From assembly GCA_031422315.1 (NCBI GenBank), contig JANOQN010000024.1, positions 1 through 64,000 on the forward strand: a stretch of 64,000 nucleotides of DNA. The letters are read 5' to 3'. A model generated the notes under the pieces. It saw nothing but the letters and a program-made list of their open reading frames with translations, was not told the origin of the DNA and did no database searches. This document shows, piece by piece, positions 18,230 through 28,268 of the stretch. This stretch comes from JANNYA01 sp031422315 (GTDB lineage: Bacteria > Pseudomonadota > Gammaproteobacteria > Xanthomonadales > SZUA-5). Both the position numbers and the translations under genes were made by a program. Numbering within the stretch: position 1 is the first letter of the stretch; each line of letters opens with the position of its first letter.

Positions 18230-18337
18230 GACATTCTGGTTGCTAGCTTAAGTTAATGACACTGGTTGAGGGATAGCCCCGAATCGGAAAACTTGCAACC
18301 ACGTCCGTTAAAATCGCATCCCAACGCATCATGGGAA

Positions 18338-21300
18338 CTAGCTCCCCGGTTTGGTATTGCGTTCAGCAAATTTAAGGGCCAAATCAATCGTTGCGAGAAG
18401 TTCCAGCACCTTGATCGGCTTGGTTAAATATTGAAAAAATCCGGCGGCTAGGCCTTTTTCAATGTCGCGCGGGATGGCGTTAGCGCTGAGCGCGATCACC
18501 GGAATACCCGCCGTTTTGCTATCTGCAAGCAATACCGCCAGCGCTTCAATGCCACTCATGCCCGGCAGATTAATGTCCATCAAAATCAAGTTGGGTGATC
18601 GCTTACGCGCCAGTTCGATGCCGCTTATTGCGTCTTTTGCTTCAATTAGCTCAAGTTGTCCGTGCTGCGCGATAATTTCCTGCACTAGCTGCATATTGGC
18701 TGGATTGTCCTCCACGTAAAGCAGGGTTTGCGTTGGTCCTTTTTTTGGCTTTTCTGCATCTACTTCGGCATCAACGCTGCTTGGCTGCGGTTCCGCCGGG
18801 AAGGAATCTAGCGCTACGTTTGCCGCCTGCGCTATTGCAAGCTCAATCCAAAATGTGCAGCCAGAATCTGGCGAGCTTTGCACGCCAATGCTGCCTTGCA
18901 TAAGTTCAATCAATCGTTTGCTAACTACCAAGCCGATGCCAGTGCCTTCTTCAGCATTCGCCTCTTGGCCCAGGCGATTGAAGGGTTGAAATAGCTGTGC
19001 AATTTTTTCTGGACTTAACCCGGCGCCAGTATCTTTAACACTGATACGCAGGCGCGGCGCATGGTCCGATGGTTGCTCCTGCGCGTGCGGCGATTCAATC
19101 ATTTCCAGCGTCAAATCAACAACACCGCCGAGCCGATTGTATTTAATCGCGTTAGCAAGCAAATTAATCAACACTTGCTTGAGCCTTGTGCGATCGGCTT
19201 TGACATAGACGTGTTCAACAATTCGATCGCCAGGAGCGCTTGGAAAGTTGACCTGCACGCACCGCTTTTGCGCTTGCGGTCCAATCATCGATTGGCATTC
19301 GTGCAACAGCTCAGCCAGTTTGACCGGCTCAGTTGAAAGCGACAGCTTGCCCGATTCAATCAGCGCTAAATCTAGGATTTCATTGATTAAATCGAGCAAA
19401 TACCAGCCTGCCTGCAAAATGTGCTCAATGCTACGTTTTTGCGAAACGCTCGGCAGCGGTACGCCCACTTCTAGCAGCTGCGCGAAGCCTAGGATTGCAT
19501 TCAGCGGCGTACGCAGCTCATGGCTCATGCTGGATAGAAATTCCGATTTCGCCAAGTTTGCTTTGTCGGCGGCAAGCTTCGCGGAGGTAAGTTCGACGTT
19601 GTTATCTTGCAATACCAGATCCAACCGCTTGCGTTCGGTAATATCACGTGCAGCTGCGAACACGCCCTGTAGCTTTCGATCACGATCAGAAAACGTGCTG
19701 GCATTGTAGGAAACTACCGTTTCTTGCGCTGCGCTAACGCCGTTTTGCTCAGCTCCTTGTAGTTGCCCGCTGCGGCTGCGCGCGGTCAGCTCGTAGTTGA
19801 TGACGCGATTTTCCGCCAACACGCGGCGTATGCCAGCCTGTGCGCGCTCAGGATCGGTGAAGTAATTCTTGAACGGCTCACCGATCAGCTCGTCGCGCGA
19901 GCAGCCAGTTAGCAGCTCCATTTGCTTGTTAACGTCGGTAATAATTCCAGCTGGGTCGGTTGTTATCAGCGCATCGATATTTGATTCGATCAAGGAGCGG
20001 GTATAGAACTGCTGATCGCGCAAGCGCTGGTCGAGCTTGCTGCGCTCGGCAACCAGCGCAGCTTCCGCCGCGTTTCGCACGCTGACATCGCGCAATATGC
20101 CGGTGAAATAACGTTCGCCGCCCAGATACATCTCGCTGACCGCGATCTCCATCGGGAACTTGCTGCCATCGGCGCGCCTACCGATCACTTCACGGCCGCG
20201 GCCACTGGCCCTAGTGGCAACACTTTCCTGGCTGGCTTCTAGCCAATCATTCAAGCCTAAGTCCTCGACGTTGGCAAACAGCATGCTGAAATTTTTCTGG
20301 TGTAAATCGTGCGCCGAATATCCGAGCATTGCTTCAGCAGCGGGATTTACTTTTTCTATCGCGCCATTTTTTGCGTGCAGGGTAATAATGCCATCAGCGA
20401 CGGTGTTTAATACGGTTTGAATTAGCTCTGCACTGTCATTGAGCTTTTGCTGTACGGCATGATCTTGCGACACATCGCGAAACACCAGCACCGCACCTAG
20501 AACTACGCCGTCTCGATCTCGAATCGGTGCGCAGCTGTCGGCTATGTCACGTTCGTGGCCATCGCGAGCGATCAAAATCGTATGATTCGCTAGGCTTTGG
20601 ATGCTGCCATGCGCCAAGGTTTCTAGCACTGGAATTAAAACCGGCTCGCGCGTTTTTCGGCTGATAATTTTAAACACTTCGGCGATGGGTTTGCCAAGCG
20701 CTTGCGCCTGAGTCCAACCAGTCAATGTTTCCGCAACCTTGTTGAGCAAGCTTATGCACGCATCGGCATCGGTTGCGATAACCGCATCGCCAATCGAGCT
20801 TAGCGTTACCGTAAGCTTTTGTTCACTCACTAGCAGCGTGCTGTTGGCAAGCTTTAGCTGAAGATTGCTTCGATCTTGAATTTTAAGCAGCGCCTGAGTC
20901 TCTTTCAGTATGTGCGTTTTAAAGCGCTGCTGGCTCTGCTGATACATAATATAGCCAAACAAAAGCGTTAGCAGCAAAACGCAAAAGCAGGCAAACAGGA
21001 TGATGCTGAAGATTTGCCGCAACTTGGCTTGAAAGCTCGCTTCGCGAAGCACTAGCGCTGCTTCTTGCACCGCAAGGTAAGCGCTAAACTCTGTGCGAAT
21101 TTGCGCCATTAAACGCATGCCAGCACCGCTTCGTACAGCTTCAAATGCTGCGTTCGTGTCGTTATTCCGGCGCAGGGCGATAAGCTCCGCCAAACCCGTC
21201 AACTTGGCCTGCACGAGCGGCTTAAGCGCTTGCAAATGCAACTTTGCCGCCGGGATTTCGGTGTTGCTAAACAAAAATTCCAGATCTTTATCGATGCTAG

Positions 21301-21547
21301 TTTGCACATCCAAATAAGGTTTTAGAAACGCGTCGTCTCCGGTCAGTAAAAATCCGCGCTGACCGGTTTCGGCGTCTTTAAGTGCAGACATCAGCTGGTT
21401 CGCTTGACTTAAAACGCTCAAACTGTGGCTGCGTAGCGCAGAGGTAGCCTGTAGCTGCGCAAAAAACCAAAACAGCGCAGCCACCCCGAGTGCGAGCAAG
21501 GCTAGTGAACTGCACAGTGTAAAAATTACCGCGCGTTTTGCTTGCAT
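18338..21547 (-). CDS. Hybrid sensor histidine kinase (CHASE3, three PAS, HisKA, HATPase, REC)
   Basis: A 1069-residue membrane sensor. Transmembrane helices at about 7-30 and 178-202 flank a periplasmic CHASE3 domain (DAETGQRGFLLTGD). Three PAS domains follow (about 235-355, 370-495, 510-640). The HisKA box is SSMSHELRTPLNAILG (phosphorylated His about 683), the ATPase domain has DTGAGLSPEKI and GTGIGLVVSKRL, and the receiver has LILMDINLPGMSG with the phosphorylated Asp and a TKP lysine near the end. It has no output domain or paired regulator nearby, so its target is unknown. The signal is presumably small and periplasmic. Confidence 0.94.
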   Translation of the reverse strand: MQAKRAVIFTLCSSLALLALGVAALFWFFAQLQATSALRSHSLSVLSQANQLMSALKDAETGQRGFLLTGDDAFLKPYLDVQTSIDKDLEFLFSNTEIPAAKLHLQALKPLVQAKLTGLAELIALRRNNDTNAAFEAVRSGAGMRLMAQIRTEFSAYLAVQEAALVLREASFQAKLRQIFSIILFACFCVLLLTLLFGYIMYQQSQQRFKTHILKETQALLKIQDRSNLQLKLANSTLLVSEQKLTVTLSSIGDAVIATDADACISLLNKVAETLTGWTQAQALGKPIAEVFKIISRKTREPVLIPVLETLAHGSIQSLANHTILIARDGHERDIADSCAPIRDRDGVVLGAVLVFRDVSQDHAVQQKLNDSAELIQTVLNTVADGIITLHAKNGAIEKVNPAAEAMLGYSAHDLHQKNFSMLFANVEDLGLNDWLEASQESVATRASGRGREVIGRRADGSKFPMEIAVSEMYLGGERYFTGILRDVSVRNAAEAALVAERSKLDQRLRDQQFYTRSLIESNIDALITTDPAGIITDVNKQMELLTGCSRDELIGEPFKNYFTDPERAQAGIRRVLAENRVINYELTARSRSGQLQGAEQNGVSAAQETVVSYNASTFSDRDRKLQGVFAAARDITERKRLDLVLQDNNVELTSAKLAADKANLAKSEFLSSMSHELRTPLNAILGFAQLLEVGVPLPSVSQKRSIEHILQAGWYLLDLINEILDLALIESGKLSLSTEPVKLAELLHECQSMIGPQAQKRCVQVNFPSAPGDRIVEHVYVKADRTRLKQVLINLLANAIKYNRLGGVVDLTLEMIESPHAQEQPSDHAPRLRISVKDTGAGLSPEKIAQLFQPFNRLGQEANAEEGTGIGLVVSKRLIELMQGSIGVQSSPDSGCTFWIELAIAQAANVALDSFPAEPQPSSVDAEVDAEKPKKGPTQTLLYVEDNPANMQLVQEIIAQHGQLELIEAKDAISGIELARKRSPNLILMDINLPGMSGIEALAVLLADSKTAGIPVIALSANAIPRDIEKGLAAGFFQYLTKPIKVLELLATIDLALKFAERNTKPGS

Positions 21548-21862
21548 TTTTCGTTTAACCCCAAGTAAAGGCGCTGTTCAAGCGAGCAGCCGCGGTTAAG
21601 CGAATGAACCTGCGCATAAGCCGCGGGCGCATGTTTCAGCCACCCTTGACCATCCCCCGCAGCCGAATTTTCTTATGTGCGCTAGCGCACCTAGCGTAGA
21701 AAGCTTACAAATGTTTGGGCGTTCCCCGTTGCCGAGTTAGCTAGCTGCCGTCATTTCCAGACCTGCCATCCACGACTGCGATGACTGGCGTGTTTCATTT
21801 CCCAATATTTAACCTCCATGCTGATAGCAATGCTATCATTCTCGGCTTCCAGGAGATAAGCC
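21548..21862. promoter_or_regulatory. Intergenic region with FitAB promoter operator
   Basis: The 315-bp gap separates divergent genes. TGATAGCA (21822-21829), one A, and TGCTATCA (21831-21838) form a perfect inverted repeat 25 bases upstream of the antitoxin ATG, a likely autoregulatory operator. A second perfect palindrome, GTGCGCTAGCGCAC, is at 21677-21690. Nothing else is recognised in the gap. Confidence 0.65.
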
Positions 21863-22069
21863 ATGCCACAGCTATTGGTTCGCAGTATTGATAAGGATTT
21901 AATTGGCCGGCTAAAAGCGCGCGCGGCCTTCAACAACCACAGCGCGGAAGCAGAGCATAGACTTATTCTTCAGCAGGCATTACAAGGCACCCAGCGCAGG
22001 AGCCTTGCGGAAATCTTAACTGCAATACCGAACGTCGGGGTAGAAGCGGATTTTGAACGTATCAAATGA
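21863..22069 (+). CDS. FitA-like ribbon-helix-helix antitoxin
   Basis: A 68-residue Arc/MetJ-type protein: PQLLVRSIDKDLIGRLKARA provides the ribbon and first helix, and HSAEAEHRLILQQAL the second. Residues 45-68 would bind the toxin. AGGAGA lies seven bases before the ATG. FitA proteins neutralise a PIN ribonuclease and repress their own operon as a complex. The perfect inverted repeat at 21822-21838 is the candidate operator. The toxin gene begins 51 bases downstream. Confidence 0.85.
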   Translation: MPQLLVRSIDKDLIGRLKARAAFNNHSAEAEHRLILQQALQGTQRRSLAEILTAIPNVGVEADFERIK

Positions 22070-22120
22070 GCTGTGCTGATTCGATTCATAGGCTTGTTTG
22101 TAGTACTGAGGTAACTTATT

Positions 22121-22537
22121 TTGTACCTTATTGATACCAACGTGATTAGCGAGCTGCGCAAGGGTGCAAAGGCGAATGTCGGCGTAATCGAGTTTTTCAG
22201 ACACGTGTTAGTGCCTCAGCATTCGCTTTATCTTTCGGTAATCACCATCGGAGAGCTTCGACGCGGGGTCGAGCTTATGCGCCACCGGCGCGACCTCGCG
22301 CAAGCTTCGCTGCTGGAGTCTTGGTTGAACACGGTTTGCTTAGAATTTAGCGAAGTGATCTTGCACTTTGACGAACATATTGCCCAGGTATGGGGCAAAT
22401 TGTTGGCGCCCAATGCAGAAAATGCGATTGATAAACAAATCGCTGCGACCGCACTCATCCACGATTTAACTGTAGTCACACGAAATCAAAAACATTTCAA
22501 ATTGACTGGCGTGCGCAGTATTAACCCGTTTCGATAG
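22121..22537 (+). CDS. PIN-domain toxin, VapC/FitB family
   Basis: A 138-residue PIN domain ribonuclease. Acidic catalytic residues are visible in YLIDTNVISELRK (Asp5), in TIGELRRG (Glu46) and in ENAIDKQIAATAL (Asp104 region), with a final Asp/Asn region at VVTRNQKHF. The start must be TTG 22121, since a stop precedes it in frame and GAGG lies nine bases upstream. It would cleave RNA when freed from its antitoxin. The 51-base space from the antitoxin is larger than the usual overlap for this family. Confidence 0.87.
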   Translation: MYLIDTNVISELRKGAKANVGVIEFFRHVLVPQHSLYLSVITIGELRRGVELMRHRRDLAQASLLESWLNTVCLEFSEVILHFDEHIAQVWGKLLAPNAENAIDKQIAATALIHDLTVVTRNQKHFKLTGVRSINPFR

Positions 22538-22637
22538 GTCAGATAAGCTGAACATGACAGGGATCATTGTTACGGCCTAGTTAACTGTGCTGGCTAGAAC
22601 TGATGGCATTGAGCCGAGTTATAAAGAAACACGAAAA

Positions 22638-25322
22638 CTAACCCGCAACCTCAACCGCATCTTGCAAATTCAAAGTAAACTGCATCGAATCATCACCTGC
22701 TCCTAGGCGGTTCGTCTGCACTTGAAAACCGACATCCTTAAGCAGCGTTTGCACCGCTGAATTAGATCGCATTACATCCCCAACTACGCGCTGAGTGCCT
22801 CTTTCTGTTAGAAAGCTAATGAGCTTAGTCATTAGCATTTGCCCGATGCCTTGGCGCTTTAAATCAGAACGCACAATGATGGCAAACTCCGCCTCGGTGT
22901 TGTCTGGATCAATCACTGTGCGCACGGTGCCTAGCGTTTGCTCGGTGCCATCTGGCATGGCGCGCACGGCGATGAAGGCCATTTCTCTTGCATAATCGAT
23001 TTGCGTGAGCCGTGCCAATTCACCGGGTGCTAGTTCGCGGCGCGTGCTGAATAGTCGCAGCCGCAAATCCTCAGGCTGTAGCATTTTTAAAAACTCCAGA
23101 TGCTGCGCGGCGTCTTCTGGGCGGATTGGCCGCAGGGTCACGCTTTCGCTGTGCCAACGCATGGATTCGATCAGCTCGTCCGGATAGGGCGCAATGGCAA
23201 AATTTGCAGAACCTGCTGGCGCTTTTTTGCTGACGCGCAGCCTTGCATCAAGCGCCAGCACGCCGTTTTGATCGGCCCAGAGCGGGTTGATGTCCAGTTC
23301 GGCTAGCTCGGGCAAATCTGCCAGCATTTGCGATAGCGCTATCAGCGTGTCTGCCACCGCATCAAGATCAGCGGCCGGGTGATCGCGATAGCCAGCCAGC
23401 AGCTTGGCAATGCGAGTGCGGGAAATCATCTCCCCGGCAAGTACCCGATTTAACGGCGGCAGCGCGATCGCACGGTCGCTGAGCACTTCCACCGCGGTGC
23501 CGCCTTGGCCGAACAACAGCACAGGTCCAAATATTGGATCGATGCTAGCGCCTAGAATAAGTTCCTGCGCCATCGGTCGCCCCACCATGCTTTGCACGGT
23601 AAAGCCGCGAACATGCGCCTGCGGCATACTTGTTCTAACCTGTATGAGCATCGCCTCGGCGGCTTTGCGCAGCTGCGCATCGTTTTGCAAATTCAGGCGC
23701 ACGCCGCCGACGTCGGATTTATGGCTAATCTCATGCGATAGAATTTTTAGCACCACCGGATAGCCGATGAACAGCGCGCCCTCCACGGCGGCATCGGCGC
23801 TTGCAGCTACCGAAATTGTGGTAACCACCGGAATGTCGTAGGCCTGCAACACCGCCTTGGCCTCGATTTCATCGAGCATTTCTCGGCCATCAGCCAGCAC
23901 GCTAGCAATAACCCTGCGCGCGTCTGCAATATTCGCCTTCGCATTTTCACTAGCGGCCGGTGTTTGAACCAATAAGCGCTGATTATTTCGATAGGTGGCT
24001 AACATGGCAAAGGCGCGTACGGCAGCTTCCGGCGTCTCGTAATCTGCGGCGCCGGCTTCAATGAAAATGCGCCGGGCATCAGCCAGCGAATCACCGCCCA
24101 ACCAGCAGGCCATAACGCGTCCAGGCGTGGCTTGCAATAGCGGTGCGCATGCCTGAGCAATATCAGCGCTGTGCACGATGGCGGTGGGCGAATGCATGAA
24201 TAACACCGCGCCGGTTTCACGCTGAGCCAGCAATGCCGCTAGCGTGTCGGTGTAGCGGCCGACCGGCGCATCGCCGATAATGTCAATCGGATTGCCACCT
24301 GACCATGTCGTCGGCAGCTTGGCATCCAATGCCGCGTGCAAAGGCTGGCTCAATTCGTACAAGGGCACATCAAGCATCGCTGCGGCATCCGCCGCCATCA
24401 CCCCGGCACCGCCGCCGTTGGTCATCAGCGTCAGCACGGTATCTTTATTTTCAGCAAAGCGCGCCAGTGTTTCCGCCGCAACGAACAGATCCGCCAAGCT
24501 ATCGACGCGCAGCATGCCAGCGCGGCGAATGGCGGCGTCAAACACCAAATCCGAACCGGCCAGCGCGCCCGTGTGCGAAGCCGCCGCGATGAGGCCTTTG
24601 CCGGCCCGCCCAGACTTAACGATAATCAACGGCTTATTGCGTGCAGCGGCTCTTGCGGCCGACATAAATTTGCGCGGCGCTTTGATCGATTCAACGTACA
24701 GCAAAATCGCGCGAGTATCGCTATCACTCGCCAGGTAATCCAGCAAATCACCAAAGTCGACATCGCTGCTGTCACCGATGGAAATCAGCTGCGAAAAGCC
24801 GATGCGGCGGGTTTTTGACCAATCCAATACCGAGGTCAGCAGCGCGCCCGATTGCGACACAAATGCCAGCTTGCCGGGCAGCGCGTCAGTATGCGCAAAG
24901 CTTGCATTCAAGCCAAGCTGTGGATTTATCAGGCCTAAGCAATTAGGGCCCAGTATGCGCAGTAAATAGGGCCGCGCCGCTGCTAACATGGCCGCTTTTT
25001 GCGCGCTCGATAGCCCAGCCGTCACTACAATCGCAGCGCGGGTTCCTAAGCTACCTAACTCTGCAATCAGCGCGGCAATGGTATCGGGCGGCGTGCACAG
25101 TACGGCCAGTTCTGGGGCTTTGGGTAGCTCAGCAGCGCTAGCAAACACGGCGATGTCGTCCAGCGTTTGGTGCTTCGGATTCACCGGATAAATCACGCCG
25201 GTATAACTGCCAGCGCGAAGATTACGCCAAACCGTGGCACCCACGCTTCCGGCGCGATTGGACGCGCCAAAAACCGCCACTGATTTAGGCTCTAGCAGCT
25301 GGGTAAGATTGCGAATACTCAT
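22638..25322 (-). CDS. Pat-type protein lysine acetyltransferase (ADP-forming acyl-CoA synthetase fused to GNAT)
   Basis: An 894-residue fusion. Domains in order are CoA-binding (about 8-130, VAVFGASNRAGSVG), succinyl-CoA-ligase-like (about 150-290, FVSQSGALLTSV, SHTGALAGSD), ATP-grasp (about 485-690, GYPVVLKILSHEISHKSDVGG), and a C-terminal GNAT acetyltransferase (about 715-880, LKRQGIGQMLMTKL as acetyl-CoA motif). This architecture is that of Salmonella Pat and E. coli PatZ (YfiQ), which acetylate acetyl-CoA synthetase and other proteins. The gene overlaps the ATPase gene upstream by four bases, an unusual partner, and is last in the operon. Confidence 0.92.
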   Translation of the reverse strand: MSIRNLTQLLEPKSVAVFGASNRAGSVGATVWRNLRAGSYTGVIYPVNPKHQTLDDIAVFASAAELPKAPELAVLCTPPDTIAALIAELGSLGTRAAIVVTAGLSSAQKAAMLAAARPYLLRILGPNCLGLINPQLGLNASFAHTDALPGKLAFVSQSGALLTSVLDWSKTRRIGFSQLISIGDSSDVDFGDLLDYLASDSDTRAILLYVESIKAPRKFMSAARAAARNKPLIIVKSGRAGKGLIAAASHTGALAGSDLVFDAAIRRAGMLRVDSLADLFVAAETLARFAENKDTVLTLMTNGGGAGVMAADAAAMLDVPLYELSQPLHAALDAKLPTTWSGGNPIDIIGDAPVGRYTDTLAALLAQRETGAVLFMHSPTAIVHSADIAQACAPLLQATPGRVMACWLGGDSLADARRIFIEAGAADYETPEAAVRAFAMLATYRNNQRLLVQTPAASENAKANIADARRVIASVLADGREMLDEIEAKAVLQAYDIPVVTTISVAASADAAVEGALFIGYPVVLKILSHEISHKSDVGGVRLNLQNDAQLRKAAEAMLIQVRTSMPQAHVRGFTVQSMVGRPMAQELILGASIDPIFGPVLLFGQGGTAVEVLSDRAIALPPLNRVLAGEMISRTRIAKLLAGYRDHPAADLDAVADTLIALSQMLADLPELAELDINPLWADQNGVLALDARLRVSKKAPAGSANFAIAPYPDELIESMRWHSESVTLRPIRPEDAAQHLEFLKMLQPEDLRLRLFSTRRELAPGELARLTQIDYAREMAFIAVRAMPDGTEQTLGTVRTVIDPDNTEAEFAIIVRSDLKRQGIGQMLMTKLISFLTERGTQRVVGDVMRSNSAVQTLLKDVGFQVQTNRLGAGDDSMQFTLNLQDAVEVAG

Positions 25323-28216
25323 CGCGTTAAGACCTCATTGGAATTTTTTCGAAGCCATGCGCGCAGCATCAGCTTGCGCAGCTCGCTGACCCACAGCACC
25401 GTGCTGGCCATGGCTGCGCACATCAGCCACTGCTGCATATCCAGCGGCGCAGTGCCAAACGCGGCATTGAGAAAGCTAAGATGCACTACAAGGATTTGCA
25501 GCAGCACTGAAATCGCAATCGCAGCCCAAATCCACAGGTTGCTAAATGCGTGTGCGAACGCGCTGGTGCTATCTGAGCGTGCAACAAAGCAGTTGAATAG
25601 GCTACAAAAAACCAGCGTGGTGAAGCCTGCGGTGCGTGCGGTTGTTAGATCCGTGCTCATGTCTTGGGAGGCGGCAATTAGGCCACCCGGCAGATAAAAA
25701 TCCATCGTCAGTAATGAAGCAATCGCCATCACCAAGCCCATCAAAGCCACATCAAACCACATGCGCTGATCAATAATGCGCTCACCTGGTTTGCGCGGCT
25801 TGCGCGCCATTAAATCGCTAGTTGGTGCATCAATGCCGAGCGCCAATGCGGGCGAGGTGTCGGTGATCAAATTCAGCCACAGCATTTGCGTGGCCAGCAA
25901 AGGCAGCACGACCACGCCAGATGCACCGGTGCCAGCAGCATCAAGCCCGATTATGCTCGCGCCCAATACGCCGAGGAACACCGTTAGCACTTCACCAGCG
26001 TTGTGGGTCAGCAAGAACCTAAGAAATTTGCGGATATTATCGAACACGTGGCGGCCTTCGCGCACCGCCTGTACGATGGTGGCAAAGTTATCGTCCACTA
26101 AAATCATTTTGGCAGCTTCCTTACTGACTTCCGTGCCGGCAATCCCCATTGCCACACCGATGTCAGCGGCTTTTAGCGCAGGCGCGTCGTTCACGCCATC
26201 GCCGGTCATGGCAACTACATTGCCGTTCGCTTGCAGCGCTTTGATAATGCGCAGCTTGTGTGCCGGTGCCACCCGAGCGAATACTGATGTAGTGCGTACT
26301 GCTTCGTTCAGGCCATGCTCGTCCAATTTTTCCAGCTCAGCGCCGCTGAGCGCGCCGGTAAAAAGTGCAGCGCCAGGCTCAACTTCTGGCGCGTATATGC
26401 CCAAATCCTGCGCAATACGCGCTGCGGTTTTTGGGTGATCACCGGTGATCATAATGACGCGGATGCCAGCACGCACTGCCTCAGCAATCGCCACTTTAGC
26501 CTCTGCGCGCGGCGGATCAAAAATTCCCACCGTGCCGACGAAGATGAGCTCGCGCTCTAGCGCCTCGGTCGGCGCGTTCGCAACAATCGATTCTGCGGCG
26601 CTTAGCGTGCGGTAGGCCACCGAAAGCGTGCGCAGCGCAGCATCGGTCAAGCTTTCGACATCGGCTTTCAACTTGGCGCGCATCGCTTCATCCAGCGGCT
26701 TAGTTTCCATGCCAACCCGCACGCTTACGCATCGCCCGAGCAGCACATCCGGCGCGCCTTTGGTTATCAGTACCAGCGCGTTCGCGTGCTCGGAGTCGCG
26801 CTCGATGGTCGACATCAGCTTGCGCTCTGAGCTAAATGGAATTTCGCCAACGCGTTCAAATCGCTTTTCCCTACGCGCTCTAATGCCATCGCTATCGAGC
26901 TTGCGTTCGGCCACTAAAAACGCGGCTTCGGTCGGGTCGCCGTGAATGGACCATTCGCCGCTCGGTGATTTATCTAGGCTGGCATTGCCGGCCAAGCTGC
27001 CACCGCTCAACACCACGATTTGTTCTTCGCGCAGCGCGCCGGTGAGTACTTCCGTGGGCGGCTTACTGGAGTCACCGGGCGCGTTCGCATCACGCTCGAC
27101 TTTGCCTTCTGGCGCGTAACCCACGCCGCTCACGTGCGTGCTGCCGGAAGCGGTAATGATGCGTTCAATGGTCATTTCAGCCTTGGTCAGCGTGCCCGTT
27201 TTATCTGAAGCGATCACCGAAGCGCAGCCGAGTGTTTCCACAGAAGATAGCTTCTTGACTATCGCTTTGTGCCTCGCCATGCGCTGCACGCCAAGCGCTA
27301 GCACGACTGACAAAATCGCCGGCAGCCCTTCAGGCACGGCCGCCACGGCGAGTGAAACGCCCAGTAGCAGCACGGGAACGAGCTGAGCTAGGCTTTGCAC
27401 ATTCGACATCAGCAAAATACTGCCAATAACAATACAGGCAATCACGACTACGCCAAGGCCGAGGCGGCGGCTTAGCTGCGCCACTTCAATTTGCAGCGGC
27501 GTTGGCGCATCGACAGTGTCATCCAGCAGCTCGGCAATGTTGCCCATTTCCGTTTGCATGCCAACCGCGGTCACCACAGCTTTGCCGCTGCCCTGCAAAA
27601 TCGCCGTACCCTTGAATACCATGTTTAAGCGATCACCCAGCGATTCCACTTGCGCCAGAATCGAAGGGTCTTTTTGCACTGCGGCGCTTTCGCCAGTTAA
27701 GGATGCTTCTTGCACGCTTAGCGATGCGGCTTGCAATAGCCGTGCATCGGCGCCTACCGCATCACCTTCAGATAGCACCAAAATATCGCCTAAAACTAGC
27801 TCAGCGCTCGGCACGCGTTTAGCCGTGCCATCACGCATGACGCTTGAGGTCGCTTGTGTCATGCGCGCCAGCGCGGCGACCGCGTTTGCCGCTTTTGCTT
27901 CTTCGAAAAAACCCAGCAGTGCATTCAGCACGACGACCGAAGCCACCACAATCGCATCTAATGGCAGGCCAACGCGCCCTTCAATCATCCAAGCCAATAG
28001 CGCTATTAAAATTGCCACTAAGAGCAGCGCCACCAGCGGATCTTGAAATTGCCGCAGCATGCGCCGCCAGCTAGCTTCACGCGGCACCGCGCGCAGCTCG
28101 TTAGGACCGTTTTTTCGCAAGCGTTCGCTCGCCTGCGCTGATGTCATCCCGGTCTCGACATTCGCGTCCAGGCCTTTCGCGACGGCTAAACCGTCAGTGG
28201 TGCTGGGGTTAGTCAT
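25319..28216 (-). CDS. P-type cation-translocating ATPase (Ca2+-type, P2A)
   Basis: A 965-residue P-type ATPase. It begins with a cation ATPase N-terminal domain (TGMTSAQASERLRKNGPNEL), has the phosphorylation loop DKTGTLTKAEM (about 335), the nucleotide-binding region, TGDGVNDAPALKAADIG (about 640) and TGESAAVQ, plus 10 predicted membrane helices, the first pair near 50-110. The C-terminal cation ATPase domain places it in the SERCA-like P2A group exporting Ca2+ or Mn2+. GAGG precedes the ATG. The Pat gene overlaps its end, and an MgtE-like gene lies 52 bp upstream. Confidence 0.93.
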   Translation of the reverse strand: MTNPSTTDGLAVAKGLDANVETGMTSAQASERLRKNGPNELRAVPREASWRRMLRQFQDPLVALLLVAILIALLAWMIEGRVGLPLDAIVVASVVVLNALLGFFEEAKAANAVAALARMTQATSSVMRDGTAKRVPSAELVLGDILVLSEGDAVGADARLLQAASLSVQEASLTGESAAVQKDPSILAQVESLGDRLNMVFKGTAILQGSGKAVVTAVGMQTEMGNIAELLDDTVDAPTPLQIEVAQLSRRLGLGVVVIACIVIGSILLMSNVQSLAQLVPVLLLGVSLAVAAVPEGLPAILSVVLALGVQRMARHKAIVKKLSSVETLGCASVIASDKTGTLTKAEMTIERIITASGSTHVSGVGYAPEGKVERDANAPGDSSKPPTEVLTGALREEQIVVLSGGSLAGNASLDKSPSGEWSIHGDPTEAAFLVAERKLDSDGIRARREKRFERVGEIPFSSERKLMSTIERDSEHANALVLITKGAPDVLLGRCVSVRVGMETKPLDEAMRAKLKADVESLTDAALRTLSVAYRTLSAAESIVANAPTEALERELIFVGTVGIFDPPRAEAKVAIAEAVRAGIRVIMITGDHPKTAARIAQDLGIYAPEVEPGAALFTGALSGAELEKLDEHGLNEAVRTTSVFARVAPAHKLRIIKALQANGNVVAMTGDGVNDAPALKAADIGVAMGIAGTEVSKEAAKMILVDDNFATIVQAVREGRHVFDNIRKFLRFLLTHNAGEVLTVFLGVLGASIIGLDAAGTGASGVVVLPLLATQMLWLNLITDTSPALALGIDAPTSDLMARKPRKPGERIIDQRMWFDVALMGLVMAIASLLTMDFYLPGGLIAASQDMSTDLTTARTAGFTTLVFCSLFNCFVARSDSTSAFAHAFSNLWIWAAIAISVLLQILVVHLSFLNAAFGTAPLDMQQWLMCAAMASTVLWVSELRKLMLRAWLRKNSNEVLTR

Positions 28217-28268
28217 AGGAATGCCTCAGATTGGGGTGTGTAGAAATGCGGGCTTGAAATAGTCTTAG

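Noticed and set aside
21677..21690. 14-bp palindrome GTGCGCTAGCGCAC as a regulator site
   Set aside because: It is symmetrical but single and not placed near a recognised promoter; a chance G+C-rich palindrome cannot be excluded.
21751..21936. Minus-strand frame over the FitA promoter and start
   Set aside because: It crosses the operator and antitoxin start and resembles no family.
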